DNA from: Opitutia bacterium
GTDB taxonomy: Bacteria > Verrucomicrobiota > Verrucomicrobiae > Opitutales > Opitutaceae
Assembly: GCA_947442255.1 (NCBI GenBank)
Contig: CANEVO010000076.1
Coordinates: forward strand, 1-10,716
DNA length: 10,716 nt
Direction of reading: 5' to 3'
The notes under the pieces are model-generated. The model was not told where the DNA came from, did not search any database, and saw nothing but the letters and a program-made list of their open reading frames with translations. The position numbers and the translations under genes are program-made. Below, in pieces: positions 1 through 8,700 of this stretch. How positions within the stretch are numbered: position 1 is the stretch's first letter; each line of letters starts with the position of its first letter.

Positions 1-277
1 AGGCGGGATGCTTCGAGCGGCTGGCGCACGATTTGCGGGAGGTTTTGCGGGTGGCTGCCGGCCGGGAGGCGCAGCCGACGGCGGTGATCCTAGCCAGTCG
101 CACGGTGCAATCGACGCCCAGCAGCGGGGAGCGGGCCGGTTACGACGGCGCGATGGCGGCCCAAGCGGCTGCCGCCTCGCCCGCGACTACGAACGCCTCG
201 CCTCTTCCCTCGCTGGTCTCCACTGGCTCGCCTTCGCCTGTCTCAGGCTCCGCAGCTTCCTCGACGCAGGTTCATGA
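1..277 (+). pseudogene. IS5-like transposase remnant, internally deleted, 5' end outside the window
   Basis: Two pieces of one IS5-family transposase lie in different frames. In the frame starting at base 3 the translation reads FERLAHDL, then [19 protein letters not shown], which resembles the block around the first catalytic Asp of this family (usually ILDSRTLQSTPESG..GYDG). From about base 173, in the frame starting at base 2, it reads RLARDYERL, then [15 protein letters not shown], the usual C-terminal end, stopping at 275-277. The roughly 90-100 residues normally between these blocks are gone, including the second Asp and the VVERSFAW-type Glu segment. The junction lies near 150-170. The first catalytic Asp is also replaced by Ala (GCC at 93-95). 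The gene cannot make an active enzyme. Identification is from motif recall; the exact IS name and terminal repeats are unknown. Confidence 0.8.
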
Positions 278-444
278 CAGCCTCTAGAAATTGGCCTGGG
301 CGGTTTTGGCCACGACGTCTTGAGGAACCCCGATCGCATTCCAGAAACGAGGCCAATATCTGATTTTGTGTTGGCGAAACTGGGGACCGGCACAAACGTC
401 GGGCAAGGCCTTGGGTAAAAAATGACATCGTACCAATTTTCCAA
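278..444. other. Spacer between the transposase remnant and glgC
   Basis: This 167-bp stretch holds no convincing gene. It must carry the glgC promoter, but I see no good -35/-10 pair and no Shine-Dalgarno motif before the ATG. TTGGCC near 292-297 and GGCCAA at 353-358 form a short, widely spaced inverted pair. The right end of the old insertion element should lie near the start of this stretch, but I could not identify a terminal repeat because the left end is outside the window. Confidence 0.5.
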
Positions 445-1734
445 ATGACGACACAGAAACGCGTGCTGGCGGTGATCATGGGCGGCGGTCGTGGCACTCG
501 CCTTTCTCCACTGACGCTCGAGCGCTGCAAGCCTGCTGTGCCCCTCGCTGGCAAATACCGGCTCGTCGATATTCCGATCAGCAATTGTATCAACTCGGAC
601 ATCAACCGCATCTTCATCCTGTCGCAGTTCCAAACCGCGTCCCTGCACCGGCATGTGCAGAATACTTATCACTTTGATCCGTTCGGTGGCGGCTTTGTGG
701 ATATCCTCTCGGCCGAGCAGACCGAGAAGAGCGCCGATTGGTATCAGGGCACGGCCGATGCGGTGCGGAGAAACTTGGTGCATTTCCGTGCGTTCCCCCA
801 CGACATCGTGCTGATTCTTTCGGGTGACCAGCTCTACCGGATGGACTACCGCAAGATCGTCGAGCAGCACATCGCAACCAAGGCGGATGTCACCATCGCG
901 GCGATTCCGTTTCCGGTTTCCAAGGTTTCCGGCCTCGGCCTGATGCAGGTAAAGGACGACCATTCGATCGAGCGGTTCGTCGAAAAACCGAAGGATCCGG
1001 CAGTCATTCAAAGCCTGACGCTCAGCCCGGCGCTTGAGTCCGAGTTGACTACTCCGTCGGCGGAGAAGCGCTGCCTCGCATCGATGGGTATCTACGTGTT
1101 CAACCGGGCGGTGCTCGCGGAGGCGCTTGCGGGCACCCAGACCGATTTCGGGAAGGAGATCATCCCCGGCCTCCTCGGCAAAAAGAAGCTCTTCGCCCAC
1201 ATCTTCGAAGGCTATTGGGAGGATATCGGCACCGTGCGGGCGTTTTTCGAAGCAAACCTTGCCCTCGCCCAGCCGTTGCCGCCGTTCGATTTCTTCGATG
1301 CCACGGATCCCATCTACACGCTGGACCGTTACCTGCCCGCCGCGAAGCTCAACAAGTGTCTGATCGACCACGTCGTGATCGGTGACGGGTCGATCATCAC
1401 GGATTCATCGCTGCACCACTGCGTACTCGGCGTCCGGAGCTTCATCGGTGAGGGTTCCGTGCTGGTGGATGCGGTCGTGATGGGGGCGGACTTGTACGAA
1501 ACCCCCGCGCAGCTTGCCGAAAACAAGGCCCAGGGCCGGCCGCGCATCGGGATTGGCGCGCGGTGCCGCATCAAGGGCGCCATCATCGATAAGAATGCGC
1601 GGATTGGTGACGACTGCGTGCTCGTCATCGATGGCAAGGCCGACGGCACCTACGTCGGCGGTGCGGTGGTCATTCGCGACGGTGTGCTCGTCGTGCCGAA
1701 AGGCGCTGTCTTGCCGAAGGGAACGATTGTTTAG
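445..1734 (+). CDS. glgC: Glucose-1-phosphate adenylyltransferase (ADP-glucose pyrophosphorylase)
   Basis: The 429-residue product makes ADP-glucose from ATP and glucose-1-phosphate, the committed step of bacterial glycogen synthesis in the cytoplasm. Visible motifs are the nucleotide-binding GGGRGTRL (13-20) with PLAGKYRLVDIPISNC (33-48), WYQGTADAV (99-107), the catalytic Asp in SGDQLYRMDY (D128), the glucose-1-phosphate Lys in FVEKP (K181), SMGIYVF (213-219) and EGYWEDIGT. A left-handed beta-helix with hexapeptide-like repeats fills about 300-429. Length and the GGGFVDILSAEQT segment fit the plant/cyanobacterial-like branch. The ATG at 445 gives a start typical of the family; an ATG at 422 is out of frame. 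No Shine-Dalgarno precedes it. No glgA or glgB lies next to it. The TAG stop shares bases with the stop of the convergent lgt. Confidence 0.95.
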   Translation: MTTQKRVLAVIMGGGRGTRLSPLTLERCKPAVPLAGKYRLVDIPISNCINSDINRIFILSQFQTASLHRHVQNTYHFDPFGGGFVDILSAEQTEKSADWYQGTADAVRRNLVHFRAFPHDIVLILSGDQLYRMDYRKIVEQHIATKADVTIAAIPFPVSKVSGLGLMQVKDDHSIERFVEKPKDPAVIQSLTLSPALESELTTPSAEKRCLASMGIYVFNRAVLAEALAGTQTDFGKEIIPGLLGKKKLFAHIFEGYWEDIGTVRAFFEANLALAQPLPPFDFFDATDPIYTLDRYLPAAKLNKCLIDHVVIGDGSIITDSSLHHCVLGVRSFIGEGSVLVDAVVMGADLYETPAQLAENKAQGRPRIGIGARCRIKGAIIDKNARIGDDCVLVIDGKADGTYVGGAVVIRDGVLVVPKGAVLPKGTIV

Positions 1735-2537
1735 CTGCCCGGGTGCGTCGGGGTGCGGCGAAGCGCCAAGCTCAACCCCGCGCCGATCAGAAACACCGAG
1801 TAAAAGGTCCCCCGGCTGAAGCCGAGAATGAGCGAAGCATCGGGCTCGCGAAACGTTTCGCCGATGATCCGGACGACGGCGTAGGCGACGAGAAATTCGC
1901 CGCAAAGCCGGCCGGGCCGGGTGCGCACAATATCGCTCCCCCAGAAACGCCACTGCATGAACGCCAGCAGGACGGCACCCTCCAAGGCGGCTTCGTACAG
2001 CTGCGAGGGGTGGCGGGGGAAGTTCCCGCCGCCGGTCTCGGAAAAAATTACGGCCCACGGCACGGTGGTCACCGTTCCCCAGAGTTCGCCGTTGAGAAAA
2101 TTGGCGATGCGCCCGAGCAGCAGGCCAACGGGAGTGGCCGAGGCAATGAGATCGGCGAGATGCAGGAAGGAAATCCTACGGCTGCGGCCGAACCAGATCA
2201 GCGCGATGGCGACGCCGATGAAGCCGCCGTGGCTGGCCATGCCGCCTTCCCATATCCGGAAAAAACTCAGCGGATCCCGAAGCAGTTGGTCCGGGTGATA
2301 AAAGAGAAACGAGCCCAGCCGGCCGCCGAGCATGACCCCCACCACGATGGCCATCATCAAATCGGGAATCGTGTCGACCGGCAGGCGCGAGCGTTGCCGC
2401 CGTGCGTAGCGGACCAGTAGCCACCCCGCCGCGATAAAGCCCAGGACGTAGGCAAGCCCGTAGTAACGGATGCCGAAGTTACCCCAATGGGGGCCAAGAA
2501 AGGGAGTCGGTTGGTGAACCCAATAGGCGAGCGGCAT
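1731..2537 (-). CDS. lgt: Phosphatidylglycerol-prolipoprotein diacylglyceryl transferase
   Basis: Lgt is an inner-membrane enzyme that moves diacylglycerol from phosphatidylglycerol to the lipobox Cys of prolipoproteins, the first step of lipoprotein maturation. The product is hydrophobic with about seven membrane segments. With the ATG at 2537 it has 268 residues, and its key residues fall at the same numbers as in E. coli Lgt: Y26, H103 (in GGMASHGGFIG), R143, N146, E151 and G154 (GRIANFLNGELWG). R223 and E227 in VVRIIGETFREPD match E. coli R239 and E243. HPSQLYEA (176-183) is also conserved. A TTG start at 2546 would add three residues; I prefer ATG because of this register. Neither has a Shine-Dalgarno. 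It is convergent with glgC and divergent from gcvT, so probably monocistronic here. Confidence 0.95.
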   Translation of the reverse strand: MPLAYWVHQPTPFLGPHWGNFGIRYYGLAYVLGFIAAGWLLVRYARRQRSRLPVDTIPDLMMAIVVGVMLGGRLGSFLFYHPDQLLRDPLSFFRIWEGGMASHGGFIGVAIALIWFGRSRRISFLHLADLIASATPVGLLLGRIANFLNGELWGTVTTVPWAVIFSETGGGNFPRHPSQLYEAALEGAVLLAFMQWRFWGSDIVRTRPGRLCGEFLVAYAVVRIIGETFREPDASLILGFSRGTFYSVFLIGAGLSLALRRTPTHPGS

Positions 2538-2672
2538 GACGAGCAAAACAAGTCACGCGGTCGATCTTCCGGTGGCGAATACAAACTGAGTGCATGCCCG
2601 GTGGCGTTAAAAACCGCAATTTGGACGGATGGCTCGCGGAAGAATTTTAGGCCGGGCGGGAGTTTGCGCTTT

Positions 2673-2692
2673 CGGTTCCGACGTTGGAACCG
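2673..2692. promoter_or_regulatory. Perfect 7-bp inverted repeat in the lgt/gcvT divergent spacer
   Basis: CGGTTCC at 2673-2679 and GGAACCG at 2686-2692 are exact reverse complements around a 6-base centre. The site lies in the 231-bp region between divergent lgt and gcvT, about 40 bp upstream of the candidate gcvT -35 box. Such symmetry could be a repressor or activator operator. It could also form a hairpin: a T-run at 2706-2711 follows, but 13 bases away, too far for a standard intrinsic terminator. Only the symmetry is directly seen; function is inference. Confidence 0.35.
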
Positions 2693-2731
2693 CGAGGGCG
2701 CTTCGTTTTTTGGGATTGAGTGAAAACAGCC

Positions 2732-2762
2732 TTGCCGCGACTGCACGCGGGTTCGCTATGCT
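2732..2762 (+). promoter_or_regulatory. Candidate gcvT promoter giving a leaderless transcript
   Basis: TTGCCG at 2732-2737 (4 of 6 to the sigma-70 -35 consensus) and TATGCT at 2757-2762 (4 of 6 to -10) are separated by 19 bp, slightly long. The -10 box ends 6 bp before the gcvT ATG, so transcription would begin at or near the start codon. No Shine-Dalgarno lies upstream, which agrees with a leaderless message. Matches are modest and could be chance. Confidence 0.35.
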
Positions 2763-2768
2763 GCGGGC

Positions 2769-3866
2769 ATGAGCCAATTGAAACGCACGCCCCTACGCGA
2801 TTTTCACGCGGCGCACGGCGCGCGGCTGGTCGACTTCGCCGGCTGGGAAATGCCGGTGCAATACCGCAGCATTCTTGAGGAGCACAAGGCCGTGCGGAAA
2901 ACGGCGGGGCTCTTCGACGTCAGTCACATGGGCGAGGTGGATGTGCGGGGTCCCGCCGCGGCCCGGTTCCTGAATCACCTTGTGACCAACGACGTCGCGA
3001 AACTTTTTCCCGGCAGGGTACTGTACTCCCCGATGTGCTACCCCGGCGGAGGAGTGGTGGACGATCTGCTCGTCTACATGCGAGGGGTGGACGATTATTT
3101 TCTGTGCATCAACGCCGGCAATGTCGAAAAGGACCTCGCTTGGATTCGCGAACAGGCTGCCCGGTTCGACGTCGCGATTACCGACCGGAGCCCAGGCTAC
3201 GCGTTGCTTGCGGTGCAGGGACCGCGGGCCGCGGAGATTGTGCAGTTGTTGACGGGGGCGAAATTGGGTCTCGTGAAGTATTACCACTTCACCGAGGCGA
3301 CGGTGGCGGGGGTACATTGCCTGGCCAGTCGCACGGGCTACACCGGCGAGGATGGTTTCGAGCTCTATCATGCCGCTGGCGACGCCGTGCCGCTGGCGGA
3401 AGCGTTGCTCGCGGCCGGTGCGCCACGCGGCCTTGAATTGGCCGGACTTGGCGCCCGCGACAGCCTGCGCTTGGAGGCCGGCTATCCGCTGTACGGTCAC
3501 GAAATCACGCAGAATATCTCTCCACTGACGGCGGGCCTCGGCTGGACCGTAAAGTTCGAAAAAGGGGCCGATTTCATCGGCCGGAGTGCACTGCTCGCCG
3601 AGAAGCAACACGGTGCACCAAACAAGGTGGTATTTTTCAAGACGGGTGACCGGCGGATCGTTCGCGCCGATACTCCGGTTCTAGATTCGGCCGGGACGAC
3701 GGTCGGCCGGGTGCTTTCGGGCACGCTCTCGCCGTTGCTCAACGAGGCCATCGGGTCCGCCCTCGTCACCACGGCCGCTTCTTCGCCGCTCAAGGTGGAT
3801 ATTCGCGGTGCGGCTCTTGAACTTTTTCCTGTCAGACCACCTTTCGTGGAGTTGAAGAAAAACTGA
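2769..3866 (+). CDS. gcvT: Glycine cleavage system T protein (aminomethyltransferase)
   Basis: GcvT takes the aminomethyl group from the lipoyl arm of GcvH and passes it to tetrahydrofolate, giving 5,10-methylene-THF and ammonia. The 365-residue length is typical. Visible features: TPLRDFH and [13 protein letters not shown] near the N-terminus, [11 protein letters not shown] (46-56), TNDVAKL (73-79), [11 protein letters not shown] (93-103) with the conserved acidic pair of the folate site, [14 protein letters not shown], and [17 protein letters not shown]. The C-terminal barrel is present ([10 protein letters not shown]). The ATG at 2769 places the conserved TPL six residues in, as in E. coli. 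gcvH follows 109 bp later on the same strand, so the two are probably co-transcribed. gcvP is not in the window. No glycine-riboswitch-like leader is apparent. Confidence 0.96.
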   Translation: MSQLKRTPLRDFHAAHGARLVDFAGWEMPVQYRSILEEHKAVRKTAGLFDVSHMGEVDVRGPAAARFLNHLVTNDVAKLFPGRVLYSPMCYPGGGVVDDLLVYMRGVDDYFLCINAGNVEKDLAWIREQAARFDVAITDRSPGYALLAVQGPRAAEIVQLLTGAKLGLVKYYHFTEATVAGVHCLASRTGYTGEDGFELYHAAGDAVPLAEALLAAGAPRGLELAGLGARDSLRLEAGYPLYGHEITQNISPLTAGLGWTVKFEKGADFIGRSALLAEKQHGAPNKVVFFKTGDRRIVRADTPVLDSAGTTVGRVLSGTLSPLLNEAIGSALVTTAASSPLKVDIRGAALELFPVRPPFVELKKN

Positions 3867-3898
3867 TTTCAGCGGAGCGGGCTTGCACGCGATGAGTT

Positions 3899-3924
3899 GG
3901 CCGTTGAAATCGGCCGGTTGGCCG
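3899..3924 (+). other. Two mutually exclusive small hairpins in the gcvT-gcvH spacer
   Basis: CGGCC at 3911-3915 can pair with GGCCG at 3899-3903 (7-base loop) or with GGCCG at 3920-3924 (4-base loop). The stems share the middle strand, so only one can form at a time. A pyrimidine-rich stretch (CTTTCTCC) follows. This may simply be GC-rich chance, or a weak attenuator or mRNA-processing point between the two genes. Nothing in the sequence shows which. Confidence 0.25.
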
Positions 3925-3975
3925 CCGCTTTCTCCTCCCAAAAATTCTTTAGAACACCACCGTCCTGTACCCGCC

Positions 3976-4362
3976 ATGAGCACTATTCCCGCCGATCTCC
4001 GCTACGCCAAGTCCCATGAGTGGGTCAAACCAGAGAGCGATGGTACGGTGACGATCGGAATCACGGACTACGCGCAGAATTCCCTCGGCGACATCACCTA
4101 CGTGCAGTTGCCCAAGGTAGGCGCGAACCTCAATGCGGGCGAGGTGTTTGGGGTGGTGGAGTCGGTCAAAGCCGCGAGCGATCTTTACGCACCGGTCGCC
4201 GGGACGGTCGTGGCGGTGAATTCCGCGCTGGAATCTGCGCCCGAAACCGTCAATCGGGCCCCCTACGATGCGGGTTGGATGTTGAAGCTCAAGCCGGCCG
4301 ATCCTGCCGCGGCGGCCGGCAGTTTGCTGGTTGCGTCCAACTACGGACTCCTTGTTGCTTGA
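3976..4362 (+). CDS. gcvH: Glycine cleavage system H protein
   Basis: GcvH is the small lipoyl carrier that shuttles the aminomethyl group between GcvP, GcvT and the L protein. With the ATG at 3976 it has 128 residues, the normal size, beginning [17 protein letters not shown] as in the family. The lipoylated Lys is K65 in [34 protein letters not shown] and [15 protein letters not shown] are also conserved. The frame stays open to an ATG at 3883, but those 31 extra residues (rich in Pro and Trp) have no counterpart in GcvH, so I reject that start. No Shine-Dalgarno is visible. It follows gcvT at 109 bp; a hairpin 49 bp after the stop probably ends the unit. Confidence 0.96.
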   Translation: MSTIPADLRYAKSHEWVKPESDGTVTIGITDYAQNSLGDITYVQLPKVGANLNAGEVFGVVESVKAASDLYAPVAGTVVAVNSALESAPETVNRAPYDAGWMLKLKPADPAAAAGSLLVASNYGLLVA

Positions 4363-4410
4363 AACGGTCTGGCCGGCTGCGTGGGGCTGACGCAGTTTTC
4401 TGCCTCCAGC

Positions 4411-4429
4411 CGTTGCGCCTTGCGCAACG
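4411..4429 (+). terminator. Hairpin after gcvH, possible intrinsic terminator
   Basis: CGTTGCGC (4411-4418) and GCGCAACG (4422-4429) form a perfect 8-bp stem with a 3-base loop, followed by CTTTCTC. It sits between the gcvH stop and the efflux adaptor gene. The stem is strong, but the T-tract is broken, so termination may be partial or Rho-assisted. Confidence 0.5.
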
Positions 4430-4526
4430 CTTTCTCAGCCGGTACGTCTAACTCTCTGTGCCGGTTTTCCGACTTGGTTGACGTCCAACTCGGGGCCGAA
4501 TCCTCAATCCGATCCTTACCTTTCTG

Positions 4527-5714
4527 ATGATTCGAAACAGTGCTCGTTACCTTGCGCTCGTGGCCACGATGGTGGTGGCTGAGTGTGTAAAAGCTGAAAA
4601 CGCCTCCACCCCCGTGGTGACGAACGCCCCGGTTGGCGCCAAAGGGAGTGGTGCTGGCGGCAAACGGGAGGGAGCCGGTGCAAAGGGGACGGGGAAAGGC
4701 GGCCGCGGCGGCAATTCTCAGGTTCAGGCGGTGGAGGTCACGGCGATTTCCCGGCGTGACCTCACCGAAACCCTCCGGGTGGTGGGTTCCGTCGGTTCCA
4801 ATGAAACCGCGAGCATTCGCCCGGAAATGGCTGGGATCATACGCGAGATTCGTTTCGTGGAAGGCCTGCCCGTGAAGAAAGGCGACCTGCTCGTAAAGAT
4901 CGACGACTCCGAACTCGCGGCCCAGCTTGCCCAAAGCAAGGCGCGATTCGAACTCGCTAAACAAAATCTCGCCCGCGCCGACAGTCTGCAGCAGACGCTT
5001 TCGAATACCCAGGCCGACGTCGATCGGTCCCGGAGCGAGTATGCCGCGGCCCAAGCCGACGTCGATCTGCTGAAGGTCCGCATCGCTCGCACTGAGATTC
5101 GCGCCCCTTTCGACGGCGTGGCGGGAAGTCGGACGCTTTCCCCGGGAGACTACGTCAACACCCTTTCGATCATCACGACGATCAACGATCTCAGCCGGCT
5201 GAAGGCGGAGTTTCAGGTGCCCGAGCGTTACGTTTTTAAGGTGCGGAAGGGCACGCCGTTTACCGTCAAGGCGAGCACCTCGAACACGGAACCGGCGACC
5301 CAGGCCGAAGTTTATTTTGTCAATTCGGTGATCGATCGCAATACTCGGGCCAGTGAAGTGAAGGGTTACCTGACCAATCCGACGCCGGCCCTTCAGGCGG
5401 GCATGTTTGCCGTCATCGAAGTCGTGCTGGAGGTACACAAGGGGGTGCTGGCCGTCCCGGAAGGCGCCATCTTTGTCGATCAACGCGGTCCGCAGCTGGT
5501 GGTGGTGAGGGAGCAGAATGGCCAGAAGGTGGCGGCATTCGTCCCGGTCAAACTCGGTTTGCGAGCCAAAGGCTTGGTCGAGGTCAGCGCCCTTGAGGGC
5601 CAGCTCGATGAACGCCAGCTCGTGGTGGGGGCGGGAGTCGGGGCGTTGACCCTGTTTTCCGGAGCCCGGCTGGAAACGCGGCCGCTGCGGCAGGAATTTA
5701 AAATCGAAAATTAG
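4527..5714 (+). CDS. RND efflux pump periplasmic adaptor (membrane fusion protein)
   Basis: This 395-residue protein should link the inner-membrane RND permease encoded next door to an outer-membrane channel. An N-terminal signal peptide (basic MIRNSAR, then LALVATMVV) probably ends near VKA at 21-23. C20 lacks a good lipobox (AEC), so it is likely not a lipoprotein. Residues 37-62 form a linker with 13 Gly and 6 Lys/Arg. Then come the first lipoyl half (SIRPEMAGIIREIRFVEGLPVKKGDLLVKID), an alpha-helical hairpin of about 60 residues starting ELAAQLAQSKARFELAKQNL, the second lipoyl half (EIRAPFDGVAGSRTLSPGDYVN), a beta-barrel (LSRLKAEFQVPERY) and a membrane-proximal domain with VPEGAIFV. Its stop is 3 bp from the permease ATG, so they are one transcription unit. 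The substrate cannot be read from sequence. Confidence 0.92.
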   Translation: MIRNSARYLALVATMVVAECVKAENASTPVVTNAPVGAKGSGAGGKREGAGAKGTGKGGRGGNSQVQAVEVTAISRRDLTETLRVVGSVGSNETASIRPEMAGIIREIRFVEGLPVKKGDLLVKIDDSELAAQLAQSKARFELAKQNLARADSLQQTLSNTQADVDRSRSEYAAAQADVDLLKVRIARTEIRAPFDGVAGSRTLSPGDYVNTLSIITTINDLSRLKAEFQVPERYVFKVRKGTPFTVKASTSNTEPATQAEVYFVNSVIDRNTRASEVKGYLTNPTPALQAGMFAVIEVVLEVHKGVLAVPEGAIFVDQRGPQLVVVREQNGQKVAAFVPVKLGLRAKGLVEVSALEGQLDERQLVVGAGVGALTLFSGARLETRPLRQEFKIEN

Positions 5715-5717
5715 GCC

Positions 5718-8700
5718 ATGATTCTTTCCGACCTTTCGATCAAGCGGCCGGTGATCTGCCTGGTGGCTTCGATTTTGATCGTGCTGATCGGGGCGCTGGC
5801 CTTTCGCCGGTTGCCTGTCCGGGAGTACCCGAATACCGACTCGCCGGTCGTTTCCATCGAGGTGTTTTACCGCGGTGCCTCGGCCGAGGTGGTCGAATCG
5901 AAAATCGTCGAAGTGATCGAGAAGGAAGTGTCCGCAATCGCCGGTTTGCGCGTGATCCGCTCCTTTTCTTTCGAGCAAAACGGACGAATTTCGCTCGAGT
6001 TTAATGTCAACCGGAACATCGATGAGGCGGCCAACGATGTGCGCGACAAAGTCGCCCGCGTGCGCCGCCAACTGCCCCCCGAGGTTGACGATCCGACGAT
6101 TTCGAAGGCGGACTCGGACGCCGATCCCGTCATTTCCCTCTCCTTCAACTCCAAGGATCATTCCCGCCTGGAGCTGACGGAATTGGTCGATCGCCTCGCG
6201 GTCCAGCGGCTGCAAACGATCTCGGGCGTAGCTTCGGTGGAATTGCGGGGACAGCGCTACGCCATGCGTCTCTGGGTCGATGCGACGAGGCTCGCGGCCT
6301 ACAGTCTCACCGTTACGGATATTGAGCGCGCCTTGCGCCAGCAGAACGTAGACCTGCCCAGTGGTCGCATCGAATCGCTCTCCCGCGAGTTTCCCATCCG
6401 CCTGCGCGGCCGGATGGACGAGCCGATCGAGTATGAGAATCTGATCCTCGCCACGCGGAACGGCACCCAGGTGAAATTCAGCGATATCGGGCGGGTGGAA
6501 CTCGGGGCGTCGGACTATCGCTTTCAGACTTACTTCAACGGCCGCGATTCCGTCAGCGTATCCGTTTTGCGGCAATCGACGGCCAATCTGCTCGAAGTTG
6601 CCCAGGAGGTGAAGGCACTCATTCCCGTGCTGCAGGCCGATTTGCCGGAAGGCGTGCTGGTTGAGGTGGCCTCGGATTACAGTTTGTTTGTCGAGCGTTC
6701 GGTGAAGGAAGTCTACAAGACGCTGTGGGAAGCCGCGCTGCTGGTCGTGCTGATGATCTTCCTCTTCCTCCGTGACTGGCGCGCCACCTTGATTCCGCTC
6801 GTTGCGATTCCGGTATCCCTGATCGGCACCTTTGCCGTGATGAGCTGGCTGGGGTTCACCATCAACACGCTTACCTTGCTGGCATTGGTGCTCGCGGTCG
6901 GCCTGGTCGTGGATGACGCGATTGTCATGCTGGAGAATATTTTCCGGCGAATTGAAAAAGGGGAATCTCCCATTCGCGCCGCCATTTTTGGCGCCCGCCA
7001 GGTCGCTTTTGCCATCATCGCCACGACGCTGACGCTGGCCGCGGTTTTCCTCCCGGTGGCGTTTCAGTCCGGCCGGACCGGCCGGCTGTTTTACGAATTC
7101 GGACTGACGCTGGCCATCGCCGTGTCCGTATCGGCCTTTGTCGCCCTGACGCTGTCGCCGATGCTTTGTTCGCGGATGCTGCGGGCGAACAAGGTGGCGG
7201 GTCGCACTCAACACGGCTGGTTTTACGAGAAAACCGAGCCTTTCTTTGTCTGGCTGAACCGGATTTTTGAGCGCCTGCTGGGCGGGGCGATGCAGATGCG
7301 TTTACCTGTGCTGCTGGCGGCGCTGATCTTTTCGGTCACCGGACCGTATCTCTACACCAAACTCCAGCGCGAGCTTACGCCGTTGGAGGACCGCGGAATT
7401 TTCAATGCGGGTTTCGTCGGTCCGGTCGGTTCCACGCCGGAATACAGCGCTACTTATTCGCGGGACATGGAAAAAATGATTCTCGCGATCCCCGAAATCG
7501 AACGCACGTTTCACTGGACGGGCGGCGGCCGTGCCTTCCTCTCGGCCACGCTGAAGCCGTGGGAGGAACGCAAGCGCAAGACCCAGGACGTGGTGGACGA
7601 ACTCCGGGTGAAATTTCAAAACGAGATCACCGGCGGCCAGGCGTCGGCCTCGCCGGTGCGGCCCTTCGGCGGTGGCGGTGGCGGTGGCGGTGGCGGTGGC
7701 GGTGGCGGGGGTGGTGGCGGTGGCGGTGTTCGGCTGGTGTTGCAAGGGAGCGATTTTGGCCGTTTGCAGGAACTTGGGGTGCAGATGTTGGAAATGATGC
7801 GTGGGACTGACATGTTCCGCGTGCCGCGGATCGATCCGTCGCCGACCAAACCGCAGATCGACGTCCGCATCGACCGGGCAAAGGCGGCTGATCTCGGCGT
7901 GATGATTTCGGACGTTGCCGCCACCTTGGAAACCTTGCTCGGGAGCCGGCGTATCACTCAATTTCAGCGCGGCAACCGGCAATACGACGTTTTGGTGCAG
8001 GTGGAAGACGCCAGCCGCGCGAGTCCCTCGGATCTCGGTCGGCTCTACGTCAAGTCGACCACGGGGAATTTGATCCAGCTCAGCAATCTGGTCACTTACG
8101 ACGAATCTGCCGTGCCCGAGAGCTTTCCGCACTTCAATCGCCTGCGTTCCGTTACGGTTTCGGCCCAGTTGGCCTCCGGTTACACGATCGGTGATGGCGT
8201 GGGGTTCCTCGGCGATTCCGTGCGCCAGATTCTCCCGCCGGGTTATGCATTTGCGTGGGACGGCGAGTCCCGCGAGTTCGTCGAAAGTGCGAATGACACG
8301 TACATGCTCTTTGGCTTGGGGCTGCTCTTCACGTTCCTCGTGCTGGCGGCGCAGTTCGAGTCGTGGATTCACCCGCTGACCATCTTTACGGGGATCGTGC
8401 TCGCGATCTCCGGAGGCTTGATCGTGCTTTACTGCAGCCGCTTTTTTGGGCTGCCGCTCACCGACAATATTTTTTCCCGTTTCGGCCTGATCATGCTCAT
8501 CGGCATGGTGGCGAAGAACGGCATCCTCGTGGTCGAGTTTGCCAACCAACTCCAAATGCAGGGCCGGACGGCGGCCGATGCGGCTTACGAGGCCTCGTCC
8601 GTCCGATTCCGCCCGATCATCATGACGTCGATCGCGACGATCCTCGGGGCGGTGCCGATCGCCTTCATGTCCGGTGCGGGGGCCGAGACGCGCAACCCGA

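Noticed and set aside
187..1371. 394-codon minus-strand open frame opposite glgC and the transposase remnant
   Set aside because: The glgC frame is fully supported by motifs. The antisense frame has no recognisable family and runs through the transposase remnant as well.
2487..2723. 78-codon plus-strand open frame in the lgt-gcvT spacer
   Set aside because: It overlaps the lgt 5' end, is rich in Arg and Gly without any family match, and has no start signals.
2547..2768. Glycine riboswitch upstream of gcvT
   Set aside because: I looked because such riboswitches often precede gcvT, but the conserved aptamer segments are not visible and the likely promoter leaves no leader.
3883..3975. Upstream start for gcvH adding 31 residues
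   Set aside because: The extension is Pro/Trp-rich, unlike any GcvH N-terminus, and the family start is matched exactly by the ATG at 3976.
4341..7214. 957-codon open frame on the minus strand opposite the efflux genes
   Set aside because: It lies wholly antisense to two well-recognised genes, has the His/Arg/Asp/Gln-rich composition typical of an antisense frame in GC-rich coding DNA, and shows no recognisable domain.
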